Part shown: one piece after another, positions 4,673-5,241 of the stretch | Numbering within the stretch: the first letter of the stretch is position 1 | Layout: the number at the start of each line of letters is the position of its first letter | DNA from: an uncultured Eubacteriales bacterium | GTDB lineage: Bacteria; Bacillota; Clostridia; Oscillospirales; Oscillospiraceae | Length of the DNA stretch: 5,241 bases | Assembly: GCA_902496595.1 (NCBI GenBank) | Contig: CABVBV010000144.1 | Location: forward strand, 1 to 5,241 | Direction of reading: 5' to 3' | The notes under the pieces: model-generated | Told to the model about the DNA's origin: nothing | What the model saw: only the letters and a program-made list of their open reading frames with translations | Database searches by the model: none | Program-made: the position numbers and the translations under genes

Positions 4673-5241
4673 ATGAAAAGGTATCTTGCCATCCTGCTGG
4701 TGCTCTGTGCGCTGCTCTCGCTTGCCGCCTGCGGCACCGAGCCGGCCGTGACCAGCGACGCGCCCGAGGCGACTGACGCCGCCGTGACTGACAGCGGCCT
4801 CGACCCCAATACGCCCGCCTGGACGAACGACACCTCGGCGATAGAGCTCGAGTGGTTCGTCGGCGCGAGCTGGTATCCCTACACCTGGGGCGACAGCCTC
4901 TCGACGAAGAACATCACCGAGAAGACCGGCGTCGACATCGAGATCATCACCCCGACCGGCGACGTGTCCGAGGAGCTCAACCTCATGATGATAAGCGGCA
5001 CCCTGCCCGACCTCATCACCCTCGGCTCCTGGGAGACCTGCTTCAGCACCCTCTATGAGCAGGGCTACACCTGGGCGCTCAACGAGCTGGCCGACCAGTA
5101 CGACCCCTACTTCTATAACGTCGTCGACAGCTCTGTCGTCGCCTGGCACACCAAGTCCGACGGCAACCTCTACTGCGTGCCCAACGACGCCTACGGCGCC
5201 GAGCAGATGGCCGAGACCGGCATGACCGCCGCCGTCCAGAC
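4673..5241 (+). CDS. lipoprotein sugar-binding protein of the ABC importer (5' part)
   Basis: The frame is open from ATG 4673 to the window edge, giving 189 codons with no stop, so the gene is truncated by the window, not broken. Residues 1-20 are a lipoprotein signal: MKRY, a hydrophobic core, then the lipobox LAAC with Cys20 as the lipid anchor. A Thr/Ala/Asp-rich spacer (about 21-50) precedes the folded part. The start of a family-1 extracellular solute-binding domain follows (IELEWFVGASWYPY at 57-70, then SGTLPDLITLG and later NLYCVPNDAYG), as in LplA/YtcQ proteins. It would capture the oligosaccharide outside the membrane and deliver it to the two permeases. The ribosome binding site AAAGGA (4658-4663) lies 9 bases upstream of the ATG. 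Full-length members are typically around 500 residues, so over half is missing. The ligand cannot be told from this part. Confidence 0.92.
   Translation, partial: MKRYLAILLVLCALLSLAACGTEPAVTSDAPEATDAAVTDSGLDPNTPAWTNDTSAIELEWFVGASWYPYTWGDSLSTKNITEKTGVDIEIITPTGDVSEELNLMMISGTLPDLITLGSWETCFSTLYEQGYTWALNELADQYDPYFYNVVDSSVVAWHTKSDGNLYCVPNDAYGAEQMAETGMTAAVQ

Noticed and set aside
1..5241. CRISPR array, tRNA or rRNA gene, or insertion-sequence transposase.
   Set aside because: No regular repeat-spacer pattern, no cloverleaf-like or rRNA-like segment, and no transposase or integrase motifs in any frame.

Overview
The window looks like chromosomal DNA of a spore-forming, fairly GC-rich member of the Clostridia (Firmicutes), probably from a gut or other anaerobic plant-polymer niche. 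The pointers are a full-length spoVT with a sigma-G-like promoter, strong AGGAGG-type ribosome binding sites, a Firmicutes lipoprotein signal, and a sugar-import operon of the LplB/YtcP/LplA type. Species cannot be fixed from this sequence.

Layout from left to right. (1) Bases 1-700 hold spoVT on the minus strand with its own rho-independent terminator (21-56) and a candidate forespore promoter (655-683). (2) Bases about 742-1827 look like an accessory patch between two housekeeping-like blocks. It carries a small AT-richer regulator (992-1435) with an XRE-type HTH and a zinc ribbon, preceded by a good promoter whose spacer is a perfect dyad. This is followed by a very large imperfect inverted repeat (1461-1539), a second hairpin (1552-1580), and a decayed small ORF with an in-frame TGA (1611-1844). 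I do not recognise the small ORF. (3) Bases 1828-2613 encode, on the minus strand, a GH16 family beta-glucanase of the laminarinase type without a signal peptide. (4) A 150-base divergent control region (about 2620-2768) contains one promoter for each direction, a dyad over the glucanase -35 box, and two identical 9-bp repeats spaced 20 bp apart between the two promoters. (5) Bases 2769-5241 hold a plus-strand operon: two CUT1-type ABC permeases and the start of a lipoprotein solute-binding protein that runs off the window.

How the genes fit together. The lipoprotein would capture an oligosaccharide outside the cell and the two permeases would pass it through the membrane. The ATPase is not in the window; such systems normally borrow a shared MsmX-like one. 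The cytoplasmic GH16 enzyme, transcribed divergently from the same control region, would cut the imported beta-glucan-type oligosaccharide. The substrate is inferred from GH16 only.

I see no convincing novel multi-gene system. The parts most worth a second look are the big stem-loop and broken ORF at 1461-1844, the self-regulation signature of the HTH gene, and the operator architecture between the glucanase and the transporter.
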